In this document: positions 1 to 8,670 of the stretch, piece by piece | How positions within the stretch are numbered: position 1 is the first letter of the stretch | Layout of the letters: every line of letters begins with the position of its first letter | Assembly: GCF_945605565.1 (NCBI RefSeq) | Contig: NZ_OX216966.1 | Coordinates: 1,857,501 to 1,921,500, forward strand | DNA length: 64,000 nucleotides | Reading direction: 5' to 3' | Source of the DNA: Paenibacillus dendritiformis | GTDB lineage: Bacteria; Bacillota; Bacilli; Paenibacillales; Paenibacillaceae | Made by a program: the position numbers and the translations under genes | The notes under the pieces: generated by a model | What the model saw: the letters and a program-made list of their open reading frames with translations, nothing else | Told to the model about the DNA's origin: nothing | Database searches by the model: none

Positions 1-1577
1 TTTATTGGCGGAATGAAGTTCGGGAAGGGCAATACCCGCCCACTGGACTGTCCTATCTGTTTCTTGTCATCTATGAACTGATTAACGGAATCGGCTGGAG
101 GGAGCCAGTGCAGGGCTATTCGCTGATGAAGGAGATCTGGATCGCTTATCGGGAAGCGTTCCCGAAGCTGGATGATTATTTGCCCGATTGGCTTATGGAC
201 TTCATCCTTGTCCACCGTCTTGACGTCTCTGTCCGCGATGTCACGGCGATTGCCCCATGCTGTGTGTCCGGCGATGCGCTCGAATGGGAGCTGATGGACC
301 GGTTCCGGAGCGAACCGCCGGATCTCCCGCTTGAAGCGGCGGCCCTGCTGTCGGACTATAATGTCATGCGAAGCAAGTTCTACGCCAATGGTGGACATGC
401 CGTCTTGAACACATATATCCCCAAAGTATTCGCGGCTGTAGATGGATATATAAGCAAAAAATATGGCGCGCGCCTGATTGAGCGGCTCGATCCCGGCGAA
501 CCGGCAAGAAGGGAGCGATACTTGTTCCGCAGCGCCGTGTATGACTCCACGCTGTACGGCATCAGTACGGCAATCGAGTTTGTCCCGGTCAGTTCCCATG
601 GGCCGCTGCGCGCCTTCGTAACCCAGCTCATCCGGTTAACCGAGAATACGCTGCGCGGACTATGCGGGTACAAGGGCAGATTGCGCGGCATCGCCGTCGA
701 AGAGGAGATCGCTGCTCTCGTTCAGCGGTATCTGGAGCGGGAGGTTGGACGATCCGCCTCTGCGGAACAGGCAGGACCTGCCGTTCGCATTAATGCGGAC
801 AAGCTGGCTCGGCTTCAATCCGATTCGGATAAAGTGCGCGACCTGCTTACGGTGACGGAGGAAATGGGTGAGCCGGAAGGTGGGAGCCGGATCGGGGGAC
901 GGGAGCATAGTGAGCCACCCGGGGCGGGGACAGCCGGGCAGCGCGGCGAGCCGGAGGGACGGTGCGCCGAACCGGATGAAGTCCAGACGCTGCTGAGCCG
1001 GCTGACGGAGGAGCAGCTTCAGCTGCTGGCTGCGTTGATGGCCAATGGCGGGGAGCTGGACGGACAGGCGATTGGAAAGCAGGCTCCCTCCATCATGATC
1101 GATCTGGCGATGGATGAGATTAACGAAGCGGCCTTGGATGTGCTCGGCAATCTGGTCATCGAGGAGGAATCCGGATGGATCAGAATTGCAGAGGACTATC
1201 GGGAGGAGCTGGCGTCTATTGCCACTAGCGATCGTCCCGCTGCGCTGCCGTCCGGGCTTGGAGATGGCGCTGAGGACAAGGAGGCTGACCCTGACGGGAG
1301 GAATATCGTGCCCTCAGGGCAGCTCGACGGCCTGGACGAGGAATGGGTTCAATTCGCTCGTTCCCTGGAACCGGTGCATCGGCAAGCTCTGCAGGCTCTG
1401 CTGGCAGGAGAGGAGCATCGTTCGTTGATGAAGATCGCCGAGGCGCACGGTACGATGGCCGAGGTGCTTATCGATGAGATCAATGCCGCCTCCATGGAGT
1501 TTATCGGGGACCTGATCATTGATGGGGATGCGATTGCAGATGACTATCTCCCTATGATTGAGAAATTGGCGAGGTGA
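1..1577 (+). CDS. TerB-N / double TerB-C domain protein, 5' end outside window
   Basis: The frame is already open at base 3, reading YWRNEVREGQYPP and then an aromatic-rich LSYLFLVIYELIN stretch typical of the TerB-N domain, so the start lies upstream of the window and the ATG at 108 is internal. About 525 residues are visible. The C-terminal third holds two related units (about nt 985-1220 and 1335-1570), each with a DEIN..A...(I/L)G(D/N)L(I/V)I core, which I read as a duplicated TerB-C domain. A charged Gly/Glu/Pro-rich linker precedes them. The stop is 6 nt before the next gene, so the three genes form one operon. TerB-N/TerB-C proteins have been linked by comparative genomics to ATPase/helicase DNA-processing systems. 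The molecular role of this protein is unknown. Confidence 0.8.
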   Translation, partial: YWRNEVREGQYPPTGLSYLFLVIYELINGIGWREPVQGYSLMKEIWIAYREAFPKLDDYLPDWLMDFILVHRLDVSVRDVTAIAPCCVSGDALEWELMDRFRSEPPDLPLEAAALLSDYNVMRSKFYANGGHAVLNTYIPKVFAAVDGYISKKYGARLIERLDPGEPARRERYLFRSAVYDSTLYGISTAIEFVPVSSHGPLRAFVTQLIRLTENTLRGLCGYKGRLRGIAVEEEIAALVQRYLEREVGRSASAEQAGPAVRINADKLARLQSDSDKVRDLLTVTEEMGEPEGGSRIGGREHSEPPGAGTAGQRGEPEGRCAEPDEVQTLLSRLTEEQLQLLAALMANGGELDGQAIGKQAPSIMIDLAMDEINEAALDVLGNLVIEEESGWIRIAEDYREELASIATSDRPAALPSGLGDGAEDKEADPDGRNIVPSGQLDGLDEEWVQFARSLEPVHRQALQALLAGEEHRSLMKIAEAHGTMAEVLIDEINAASMEFIGDLIIDGDAIADDYLPMIEKLAR

Positions 1578-1583
1578 AGAACC

Positions 1584-2903
1584 ATGATAGATAAGAAAAT
1601 CCCGAAGCGCGTCACGACGGCGCTTATTAACTCCTTGACCGCCGGCGTCGTGCCGCGGATTGGGCTGGAGCATATCGCCGTCGGCCGCAAGCCGGAGATT
1701 GAAGCCATTCTTCGCGACCTGGACAATGTGGCCGAGGGAGGAGCGGCATTCAAGCTCGTGACGGGACGCTATGGGAGCGGGAAGAGCTTCCTGCTGCAGA
1801 TGATTCGCAACTATGCGATGGACCGCAACTTCGTCGTTGCCGACGGCGATCTGTCGCCGGAACGGAGACTGGTTGGCACGAAGGGACAGGGACTGGCCAC
1901 GTACCGCGAGCTCATGATGAATCTATCGACGCGCACCCGGCCGGACGGAGGGGCGCTGGAGACGATTCTGCAGCGATGGATTGCTTCGATTCAACAGCAG
2001 GCGATGACCGAGCTTGGCATGGGTCCGAACGACGCCGCCTTGATTATGGAGGTGGAACAGCGCATCGCAGCCGTCGCGAATGAAATGCGGAGTATGGTGC
2101 ACGGGTTCGACTTCGCCAAGGTGCTGTCGTCGTATTGGACCGGGTATAAGAGGCTGGATGACGAGCTGAAGCAAGCTTCGCTGCGCTGGCTTCGCGGGGA
2201 GTTCGCGACGAAGACCGAGGCGAAGCAGGCTTTGGGCGTCGGGGTTATTATTGATGATGACAACTGGTACGATTACATGAAGCTGTGGTCGGAATTCGTC
2301 GCGAGGATTGGATATCAGGGATTGCTGCTGTTCATCGATGAAGGGGTTAACCTGTACAAGATTACGAACAGCATCTCCCGGCACAGCAATTACGAGAAGC
2401 TGCTGACGATGTTCAACGATACGATGCAGGGCAAGGCGGAGCACCTTGGCATCTTCATCGGCGGCACGCCGCAATTCGTCGAGGATGAACGCAGGGGGCT
2501 GTTCAGCTATGAAGCTCTGCGCTCGCGTCTCGTAAGCGGCAGATACGGGGCAGAGGGGCTCCGCAACTATACGGGGCCTCTTATTCAGCTGGACATGCTG
2601 TCTCATGAGGAGATTCTGATTCTGCTGCAGCGCCTGCGCCATATCCATGCCCTTCATTATGGAGTGGAGCCGCTGCTGACGGATGACCAATTAATCGCGT
2701 TTATGGAGAAGGCGGTCGGCCGGCTTGGAGCGGATGAGCTTCTGACCCCGCGGGAAATCATTCGTGATTTCATGGATTTGATGCACACGCTGCATCAGCA
2801 TCCGGAGACGGCTTTTGACGATCTGATTGGGGAGCGGAGCGTCAAGCCTGCGGATTCCAATCCGGATGAAGTCAGCGACTTCCTGGCGGAATTCGAGCTA
2901 TGA
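1584..2903 (+). CDS. BrxD-like P-loop ATPase (DUF2791 family)
   Basis: This 439-residue ATPase has Walker A GRYGSGKSF near residue 60 and a Walker B-like LLLFIDEG near residue 250. The region after Walker A (VVADGDLSPERRL, YRELM) resembles the DUF2791/BrxD family of BREX and related defence systems. It has no signal peptide or membrane segment, so it should act in the cytoplasm, probably as an oligomeric AAA-like motor or switch. ATG 1584 lies just after the stop of the TerB gene, with GAGGTGAAG as ribosome site. Its end overlaps the helicase start by 4 bases (ATGA), implying translational coupling. Family assignment is firm; function in this three-gene context is inferred. Confidence 0.82.
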   Translation: MIDKKIPKRVTTALINSLTAGVVPRIGLEHIAVGRKPEIEAILRDLDNVAEGGAAFKLVTGRYGSGKSFLLQMIRNYAMDRNFVVADGDLSPERRLVGTKGQGLATYRELMMNLSTRTRPDGGALETILQRWIASIQQQAMTELGMGPNDAALIMEVEQRIAAVANEMRSMVHGFDFAKVLSSYWTGYKRLDDELKQASLRWLRGEFATKTEAKQALGVGVIIDDDNWYDYMKLWSEFVARIGYQGLLLFIDEGVNLYKITNSISRHSNYEKLLTMFNDTMQGKAEHLGIFIGGTPQFVEDERRGLFSYEALRSRLVSGRYGAEGLRNYTGPLIQLDMLSHEEILILLQRLRHIHALHYGVEPLLTDDQLIAFMEKAVGRLGADELLTPREIIRDFMDLMHTLHQHPETAFDDLIGERSVKPADSNPDEVSDFLAEFEL

Positions 2904-5074
2904 GCGGCATCCATCCTTTTCACCGGTTGGCGCCGTTCATTCAGGAGTATATTTACAAAAAGCGCTGGGACACCCTGAAGGAGGCCCAAGTCGGGGCCTG
3001 CCGCGTGCTGTTCGATTCGCCGAACCATCTGCTGATCGCATCCGGCACGGCATCGGGCAAGACCGAAGCCGCCTTCTTCCCGGCCTTGACGGAATTATAC
3101 GAGCGTCCTTCCGCATCGGTCGGCATTCTGTACATCGGCCCGCTGAAGGCGCTCATCAACGACCAGTTCGAGCGTCTGAACGATATGCTGCGCGAAGCCG
3201 GCATCCCGGTGTGTCATTGGCATGGGGACGTGTCTCAAGCGGAGAAGGCGAAGCTGCTGAAAAGGCCGTCCGGCGTATTGCAGATTACGCCGGAATCGCT
3301 GGAAGGATTGTTGATGAACAAGCCGAATGCGATTCCCGCCCTATTCCACGACTTGCGCTATGTCGTTATTGATGAGGTGCATGCCTTCATGGGGGCGGAT
3401 CGCGGCATTCAAGTGCTGAGCCAGCTGGCGCGGGTGGAACGGATGGCGGGCTGCCAGCCGAGACGGATTGGCCTGTCGGCGACATTGGGCGACTACGATG
3501 CCGCCTGTGAATGGCTGGGCGCAGGGACGCCGCATGCCGTCGAAGCCGTAGCGCCCCGTTCGGGCCGCAAATTGAGATTAAATGTCGAGCATTTCTCCTT
3601 CCCCGCCGCTCATGACGAGGAGCAGACGGAGCATGCGGCGAATGCGCGCAAAGCTTATTATGACTATATCTATGATCATACGCGGCTCAAAAAGGCGCTT
3701 ATCTTCACGAACAGCCGCTCTGATGCGGAGCTGACGACGCTGGAGCTGCGCCGCGTCGCCGCGCGGCGTCAGGAGCGGGATGTCTTCCACGTGCACCACG
3801 GCAGCATTTCGGCCATGCTGCGCGAAGAGGCCGAAGCCGCGCTGCGCGTTGGCCGCGGGCCAGCGGTAGCTGCGGCTACCGTCACCTTGGAGCTGGGCAT
3901 CGATCTCGGCGAGCTGGAACGTGTCGTCCAGTTGGGGGCGCCATATAGCTGCTCCAGCTTCGTACAGCGGCTTGGCCGCTCGGGAAGACGCGGCGATGCG
4001 GTATCCGAGATGCTGTTCACGATCCCGGAAGAGGAGGACGAGGAGGCGCAGCTCCCCGCCCGAATGCCTTGGACGCTGCTGCGCGCGATCGCAGTCATCG
4101 AGCTGTATGTGCGGGACAAGTGGATCGAGCCGCTCGCGCTGCGGAAGAAGCCAATCGGTCTGCTGTATCATCAGACGATGAGTATATTGAAGGGCATGGG
4201 GGAAGCGACGCCGGCCGAACTGGCCCGGGAGGTGCTGACGCTGCCGCCGTTCCGGAATTTCGATGCGGAAGAATATAAGCTCTTCCTCCGGTATTTGCTG
4301 CAGACCGATCATGTGCAGCGAACCGAGGAGGGGACGCTTTTGATAGGTTTGACCGGCGAGAAAGTCGTGAATCATTTTCGGTTCTATGCTGTATTTAAAG
4401 ACGATGAAGAGCATGCCGTATATAACGGTTCGGAGGAACTGGGCTCGATCACGACCGTTCCACCGCCGGGCTATTGCTTTTCTCTGGCAGGCAAGCTGTG
4501 GAAGGTCGTCGAGGTTGACGGGAAGCACAAGGCCGTCTATGTCAAGCCGGCCCGCGGCAAGGTGGATACGCTCTGGCTCGGGGCCGGGGGCGATGTGCAT
4601 ACATCGGTCATGGCCAAGATGCGCGATATTCTAGCGGATCATGAGATCTATCCCTACTTGGCGCCGGGGGCTGTCAAGCGGCTCGAACGGGCCCGCCGTC
4701 TTGCCCGAGAGAGCGGTCTGCTCAGGCAGTGCGTGATTCCGGCGGGAGGGGACTCCTATTTCATCCTGCCCTGGGTGGGCACGAAGCCATTTCGAACATT
4801 GGAGCGCATCTTGAAGCACCGGCTTGCCGAGCGTCTTGCCCTCCGGTCCATTGTTCCGATGGAGCCGTACTATATGGTCGTCTCCGGTCATGCGGATGCG
4901 CCCGCATTGCTGGATCAACTGCGCGCAGAGCTGAATAACGGAACTGATTTGATGAATCTGTTAGGGCCGGAGGAGGCGCCTTATTTAGGCAAGTACGATG
5001 AATTCGTAGGTCCGGAGCTCGTCCGGAAGGCATTTGCCGTGGATGGGCTGGAGCTGTTCCCTGTCGAGTGGTAA
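2900..5074 (+). CDS. Lhr/BrxHI-like DEAD/DEAH-box superfamily II helicase
   Basis: This 724-residue superfamily II helicase shows motif I ASGTASGKTEA (about residues 49-59), motif Ia YIGPLKALINDQ, motif II DEVHAF, motif III LSATLG, and a C-terminal RecA domain with LELGIDLGELE and the arginine-finger motif RLGRSGRRGD (about residue 360). The remaining 300 residues form an accessory region as in Lhr-like helicases. Its size matches BrxHI of BREX clusters rather than the roughly 1500-residue Lhr. It is the last gene of the operon and is coupled to the ATPase by the 4-base overlap. Probable role: ATP-driven DNA or RNA translocation on foreign nucleic acid. No nuclease or methylase gene is visible in this part of the operon. 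Confidence 0.85.
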   Translation: MSGIHPFHRLAPFIQEYIYKKRWDTLKEAQVGACRVLFDSPNHLLIASGTASGKTEAAFFPALTELYERPSASVGILYIGPLKALINDQFERLNDMLREAGIPVCHWHGDVSQAEKAKLLKRPSGVLQITPESLEGLLMNKPNAIPALFHDLRYVVIDEVHAFMGADRGIQVLSQLARVERMAGCQPRRIGLSATLGDYDAACEWLGAGTPHAVEAVAPRSGRKLRLNVEHFSFPAAHDEEQTEHAANARKAYYDYIYDHTRLKKALIFTNSRSDAELTTLELRRVAARRQERDVFHVHHGSISAMLREEAEAALRVGRGPAVAAATVTLELGIDLGELERVVQLGAPYSCSSFVQRLGRSGRRGDAVSEMLFTIPEEEDEEAQLPARMPWTLLRAIAVIELYVRDKWIEPLALRKKPIGLLYHQTMSILKGMGEATPAELAREVLTLPPFRNFDAEEYKLFLRYLLQTDHVQRTEEGTLLIGLTGEKVVNHFRFYAVFKDDEEHAVYNGSEELGSITTVPPPGYCFSLAGKLWKVVEVDGKHKAVYVKPARGKVDTLWLGAGGDVHTSVMAKMRDILADHEIYPYLAPGAVKRLERARRLARESGLLRQCVIPAGGDSYFILPWVGTKPFRTLERILKHRLAERLALRSIVPMEPYYMVVSGHADAPALLDQLRAELNNGTDLMNLLGPEEAPYLGKYDEFVGPELVRKAFAVDGLELFPVEW

Positions 5075-5093
5075 CGATTGGGCAGAGCGCTAT

Positions 5094-5261
5094 TTGTCGA
5101 ATTTTGGAGAATATTAGCTGCGTATTATGGTCCTTTATCACCATATAATTAGTCGAATAATTTCGCTTGCTTGGGACTATTTCCCCTGTCGCGCAGATTG
5201 TAGATATGGTTATTATGGATAGGTACGAAAATTTGTTACAGATCTTAGGAGGATACTGGCT
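5094..5261 (+). promoter_or_regulatory. Upstream region shared with the paralogue at 9047
   Basis: The roughly 165 bases before the lipoprotein gene resemble 8880-9046 before its paralogue. Shared blocks include TGTCGAA near the left end, TAATTAGTCG (5147), GGACTATT (5174) and ATGGTTATTATG (5207), then the ribosome site. The conservation suggests a common promoter or operator kept after duplication. I could not assign a clear -35/-10 pair. Confidence 0.55.
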
Positions 5262-6110
5262 TTGAAAAAATGGACACTTGCATTATTAGGGGCAATCTTG
5301 GCGTTGGGAATCACGGCTTGCGGCGATAAAGGCGCTACTGGTGCGACCAACGCGGAAAAACCGGCGGATACACAAACAGAAAACACGCCGGCAGTGAGTG
5401 CAGATGAACTGCTAACGAAGATGGCGGAAGCCAGCCAAAAGATGAAGAACTTCGCTATGGACGCGACAATCAACCAGAACATTACAGTCGCTCAAGGCGA
5501 TCAGAAGCAAGAGCAGAAGGTTGATATCTCGATGAAGGCGGACTTCAGCAAAGAGCCATTCGGCATGTACCAAGAGATGAAGATGTCTATGCCTGGCCAA
5601 GGCGAACAGGATATCAAGCAATATATTTCCAAGGAAGCGATCTACACGCAAGTGGATGGAGAATGGGTGAAGCTTCCGGACGAAATGATTGGCGATATGG
5701 TTAAGCAGATGGAAGAATCCGCGAAAATCGAAGCTCAAATGGAGCAGTTCAAATCTTTCTCCAAAGATATGAAAGTAGCGGAAGAGGGAGACAAGTACGT
5801 ATTGACAGCTGATTTGTCTGGCGATGGAATCAAAGAGCTCGCTAAGAACTTGATGAACCAGTCGGGCAGCGGCGAAGACGCGCAAACTCAGGCTCTGATC
5901 GAGCAAATGGATATCAAAAATGTCAAAGTTACGTATGCGGTCAACAAAGAATCGTTCCTGCCGCTTCAATCCGACGTCGACATGACGATGGAAATGGAGC
6001 AAGACGGTCAGAAAATCTCCATGGACATGGTGATGAAGAGCTCGTTCTCCAAGCATGACGAAGTGGGCGAAATCAAAGTGCCTCAAGAGGTGCTGGACAG
6101 CGCTCAATAA
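5262..6110 (+). CDS. Secreted lipoprotein, DUF6612 / LppX-like fold
   Basis: This is a 282-residue lipoprotein with an N-terminal MKKWTLALLGA signal and lipobox GITAC, so it should be anchored on the outer face of the membrane. A TTG start is chosen because it lies 8 bases after TTAGGAGG. The mature part begins with a charged linker and continues with alternating beta strands (DADISM-like repeats, QYISKEAIYTQVDGEW) typical of DUF6612 or LolA/LppX-like lipid-binding folds. The exact function is unknown. A paralogue lies at 9047-9847 with matching landmarks (ADELL, KEPFGMY, KYVLTADL.G.GI.EL, FSxHD.VG.IK.P) and a related upstream region. A strong terminator follows. Confidence 0.75.
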   Translation: MKKWTLALLGAILALGITACGDKGATGATNAEKPADTQTENTPAVSADELLTKMAEASQKMKNFAMDATINQNITVAQGDQKQEQKVDISMKADFSKEPFGMYQEMKMSMPGQGEQDIKQYISKEAIYTQVDGEWVKLPDEMIGDMVKQMEESAKIEAQMEQFKSFSKDMKVAEEGDKYVLTADLSGDGIKELAKNLMNQSGSGEDAQTQALIEQMDIKNVKVTYAVNKESFLPLQSDVDMTMEMEQDGQKISMDMVMKSSFSKHDEVGEIKVPQEVLDSAQ

Positions 6111-6123
6111 TTTATACGCGTTC

Positions 6124-6157
6124 AACCGCCGGATCCGGAAGGATTCGGCGGTTTTTT
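6124..6157 (+). terminator. Intrinsic terminator after the 5262 lipoprotein
   Basis: A 13-bp stem (AACCGCCGGATCC / GGATTCGGCGGTT) with a GGAA loop runs directly into six T. It lies 14 bases after the lipoprotein stop. A degenerate copy without the T-run (about 9858-9890) follows the paralogue. Confidence 0.85.
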
Positions 6158-6214
6158 GCGTGGAGCGGAGCTTCTCTCGCTGCGTGCCGAGAAGGAGGAG
6201 TCTTTCTCTCCGCT

Positions 6215-7513
6215 TCAGGCCAGTCCCAGCTTGCGCTCGATATGCCACATGGCCTCCTCCACGGTGACGACTGTCTCCGTCTGCTCGGCCATGTCCTTCA
6301 GGCGGATCGCTCCGATAGCGGCTTCGCTCTCGCCGATAAGCAGCACGAAGCGAATTCGTTGAGACGCGGCGGAGGCGAGCGCTCTTTTGAGCTTGCGTCC
6401 GCTGGTATCCAGCGAGGTGCGTATCCCGCTGGCCCGAAGCGCAGCGGCAGTCCGGAGAACCTCAGGCAGGGTATCCCCGATCGAAATGACAACGGCCGAA
6501 GCGCGGGTCCGTTCAGCCGGCCGCCGCGCAACGAGCGCCATGATTGATTCCATGCCGAACGACAGGCCGACGGTAGGGTAGGCTGCATCTTGCCGTCCCG
6601 TGAACTGGCCAATAATGGCGTCGTATCTTCCGCCGCCGCCGAGGCTTGAGGCGAAGGAGCCCGACGCATCGAAAATTTCATAAACGGTGCCGGTATAGAA
6701 GGAAAGCCCGCGGGACAGGAACGGGTCGAAGGCGCAGCTTGCCGCGAGCCCGGTCCCGTCGATTAGAAGCTGCAGGGCGCGCACCTCGGATACGCCCTCC
6801 GACGACTGGAGGCCGCAAGCCGCGGCGAGGGAATCGGCCGAGGTCTCTTCTCTCTCCATCAAGGCCAAGATCGCCTCGGTAACCGACGGCTCCAAGCCTT
6901 TGCCAAGAAGCTCGTCCTTGACCCCTTCTTTTCCGATTTTGGCAATTTTGTCGAGCGTCAGCATGACCGACAACGCCTCCCCGGCCGGGACGCCAATCGA
7001 CTCCAGCAGTTCCCCCAGGAACCGCCGGTTGTTCCATCTTATCGTCACCGGGATGTCCAGGCGGCGGAACGCCTCGATGGCAAGCTGCATCAGCTCTGCC
7101 TCGGCTTCCGGCCCTGTAATGCCGACGATATCGGCATCGCATTGCAGAAATTCCCGCAGCCTTCCCCGTTTCACCGGCCCGTCGCGGAACACTTTGCCAA
7201 TCTCATACCGCTTATACGGCAGCTGCAGACCGGGATTCATGGCGATTACCTTGGCGAACGGAATCGTCAGATCATAGCGCAGCCCTAACTGCCGCTCTCC
7301 TTGATCGCTCAACTGGTACATTTCCTTCACGATTTCTTCCCCGCCGGCATATTTCGATGTCAGTACATCAAGCTCATGCAAGATCGTGCTCTCCATCGCC
7401 TCGAAGTGGTACAGCTCGAACAGGTTCCGCAGCACGTCCTGCACTTGCTGGCGTGCCGCTTGCTCCGGACCGAAAAAATCATAGGTTCCTTTTACGTTTT
7501 GCATCGTATCCAT
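6215..7513 (-). CDS. hisS: Histidyl-tRNA synthetase, second (HisS2-type) paralogue
   Basis: This 432-residue class II synthetase attaches histidine to tRNA-His. Motif 1 region starts with NVKGTYDFFGPEQ. Motif 2 reads EIGKVFRDGP followed by RLREFLQCD, and the histidine-specific HisA motif is RGLSFYTGTVYE. Motif 3 lies in TVGLSFGMES, and a C-terminal anticodon-binding domain follows. The motif 2 form FRDGPVKRGR differs from the common bacterial HisS and matches the second HisS of the Bacillus cereus group. HisZ is less likely because the HisA motif is intact. The ATG follows AAGGGAGGATGG. The gene lies behind a leader with a His-rich mini-ORF and a terminator, so expression is probably adjusted to histidine or charged tRNA supply. 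Confidence 0.88.
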   Translation of the reverse strand: MDTMQNVKGTYDFFGPEQAARQQVQDVLRNLFELYHFEAMESTILHELDVLTSKYAGGEEIVKEMYQLSDQGERQLGLRYDLTIPFAKVIAMNPGLQLPYKRYEIGKVFRDGPVKRGRLREFLQCDADIVGITGPEAEAELMQLAIEAFRRLDIPVTIRWNNRRFLGELLESIGVPAGEALSVMLTLDKIAKIGKEGVKDELLGKGLEPSVTEAILALMEREETSADSLAAACGLQSSEGVSEVRALQLLIDGTGLAASCAFDPFLSRGLSFYTGTVYEIFDASGSFASSLGGGGRYDAIIGQFTGRQDAAYPTVGLSFGMESIMALVARRPAERTRASAVVISIGDTLPEVLRTAAALRASGIRTSLDTSGRKLKRALASAASQRIRFVLLIGESEAAIGAIRLKDMAEQTETVVTVEEAMWHIERKLGLA

Positions 7514-7536
7514 CCTCCCTTGTTCCTATGGAAAAT

Positions 7537-7568
7537 AAAAAACGCGCCGGACCTCTTGGTCCCGCGCG
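7537..7568 (-). terminator. Intrinsic terminator in the hisS leader
   Basis: On the minus strand, CGCGCGGGACC and GGTCCGGCGCG pair with one mismatch around an AAGA loop and run into six T. It sits 24 bases before the hisS ATG, so it can abort transcription before the gene. It could also end the upstream coiled-coil gene. Confidence 0.8.
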
Positions 7569-7582
7569 CCGGATAGATGCCG

Positions 7583-7641
7583 CAGGGAGGCCAACGCGAA
7601 CAGCGTTAGCCCTCCCTGATAGGTTCAGGGGTGCTAACGCT
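7583..7641 (-). promoter_or_regulatory. Mutually exclusive hairpins of the hisS leader
   Basis: Hairpin A (7602-7641) pairs AGCGTTAGC, which includes the stop codon of the mini-ORF, with GCTAACGCT over 9 perfect bp, plus an inner CCCTGA/TCAGGG stem. Hairpin B (7583-7618) pairs CAGGGAGG..GC.AACGC with GCGTT.GCCTCCCTG. Both use the same middle segment, so only one can form. The 3' arm of B (TCCCTGCG) can also pair with CGCGGGA in the terminator stem. The sign of control cannot be settled by eye. Confidence 0.65.
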
Positions 7642-7681
7642 TCTTGTGATGATGAAGTTGGGTCTGCTTGATTCGGTTCAT
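7634..7681 (-). CDS. Histidine-rich leader peptide of hisS (15 codons)
   Basis: The reading frame encodes MNRIKQTQLHHHKKR and stops at TAG. It has a good ribosome site (GGAGG, 9 bases before the ATG) and starts about 27 bases after the predicted transcription start. Three consecutive His codons sit four codons before the stop, and the last codons form the 5' arm of hairpin A. This is the arrangement of a ribosome-stalling attenuator such as the his leader of enteric bacteria, although most Bacillales use T-box leaders for synthetase genes. The run of His codons could be chance, but its position before hisS with promoter, ribosome site and alternative hairpins makes a regulatory peptide the best reading. 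Confidence 0.65.
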   Translation of the reverse strand: MNRIKQTQLHHHKKR

Positions 7682-7714
7682 GAGCAGGTTCCTCCATCGC
7701 ATGTAGTATTATCG

Positions 7715-7743
7715 AGTATAGCGACTGGGTTGGAAAAAAGCAA
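7715..7743 (-). promoter_or_regulatory. SigA-type promoter of the hisS leader
   Basis: TTGCTT (7738-7743) and TATACT (7715-7720) are separated by exactly 17 bases on the minus strand. The expected start near 7708 gives a leader of about 195 nt. The promoter lies directly downstream of the stop of the 7758 gene, so hisS has its own transcript. Confidence 0.65.
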
Positions 7744-7757
7744 CTCCTCCGCCGGTC

Positions 7758-8594
7758 TCACGAAGGGGAATAAGACTGGAGCTGTGTCTTCGTCTTCTGA
7801 AGGATGTCTTCGATCTTTTGCTCTAGTTGGAAGACTTGGCGGCTGCGTTCATTTCGCTGGCGGGAGGAGGCTGTCATCGAGGTGAGCGCCTTCAGGCTGG
7901 CGCTGGCATCGCCCTTCCTCGCGGCTTGCGTCAGCCTGCTTCGGGCCGCAGAGAGGCGGCTCTTATAGGTGCTGGCGGCACTCTTCGCTCTCTTGATCTG
8001 GACCTTGACCGTATCGATGGCGGACAGAGTATGGCGAATGCGCTTGACGGCATCGGTGCGGGCTTGCTTGGCCGCCTTCAGGGCGGCTTGGCGGCGGCGG
8101 ATGTCCTCGCGCGCGGTCTGGACAAGCGGCTTCATGCCGGTATGCTGCAGGCGAAGCGCCGCGTTCAACTGCTTGTTCTTCCATATCTTCGCGGCCGAGA
8201 TCTGCTTGTTCAAGGCGCTGTAGGCGTCGAACAGCGGTTGATACTTCTTCTTCGCCTCTTGGACTTGCGAATTGAGGCGCTTCAGCTTCTCCTCGTGCAT
8301 ACGCTTCAGCTGCTGCCGGATCACGGTGAGCGCTTCCGCATTATCATAGTGCAGGCGCTTCGTCTTCTCCTGCCATTCCCGCTCCGCCGTCTCGAACTGA
8401 AGCAGTTCCCGGTAGAGCTGAGTCAGCTTGTCCGCCTGCGTCCGGTCCGCTGTCGTGACCATCTTGTCGAAGGCAGCTTTGGCCGTGGCGGACAGCTCTG
8501 CCGAAGCCGCGTGGAGGGCGGCCGGGCTGGCCAGCAGGCATGCGAGTGCAATCAGGATCACTGCCATGATCGCGCCCGGTTGTTTCTTCATCAT
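7758..8594 (-). CDS. Secreted coiled-coil protein of unknown function
   Basis: This roughly 278-residue protein has a signal peptide (MMKKQPGAIMAVILIALAC, with cleavage near LHAASA) followed by an almost entirely helical mature part rich in Lys, Arg, Gln and Ala with heptad spacing. It should be exported and form a long coiled coil. There are no enzymatic motifs. An upstream ATG at 8606 is in frame but immediately abuts GAGAGG, so the ATG at 8594 is preferred because it leaves proper spacing. The gene has a strong promoter and a hairpin-containing leader. No family could be named. Confidence 0.65.
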   Translation of the reverse strand: MMKKQPGAIMAVILIALACLLASPAALHAASAELSATAKAAFDKMVTTADRTQADKLTQLYRELLQFETAEREWQEKTKRLHYDNAEALTVIRQQLKRMHEEKLKRLNSQVQEAKKKYQPLFDAYSALNKQISAAKIWKNKQLNAALRLQHTGMKPLVQTAREDIRRRQAALKAAKQARTDAVKRIRHTLSAIDTVKVQIKRAKSAASTYKSRLSAARSRLTQAARKGDASASLKALTSMTASSRQRNERSRQVFQLEQKIEDILQKTKTQLQSYSPS

Positions 8595-8670
8595 GATCGT
8601 TCCCATCCTCTCTTCATGTTTTTCAGAAAATATCCGGCCCTGCCTTCCCTATCCCCACGCGCAAGACAGG

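Noticed and set aside
6215..7513. HisZ (ATP phosphoribosyltransferase regulatory subunit)
   Set aside because: The HisA motif and motif 2 residues of an active synthetase are intact and the sequence follows second-copy HisS proteins.
7545..7620. T-box riboswitch for the hisS leader
   Set aside because: No AGGGTGGNACCGCG-type antiterminator sequence or Stem I pattern was found; the leader peptide with His codons explains the region better.
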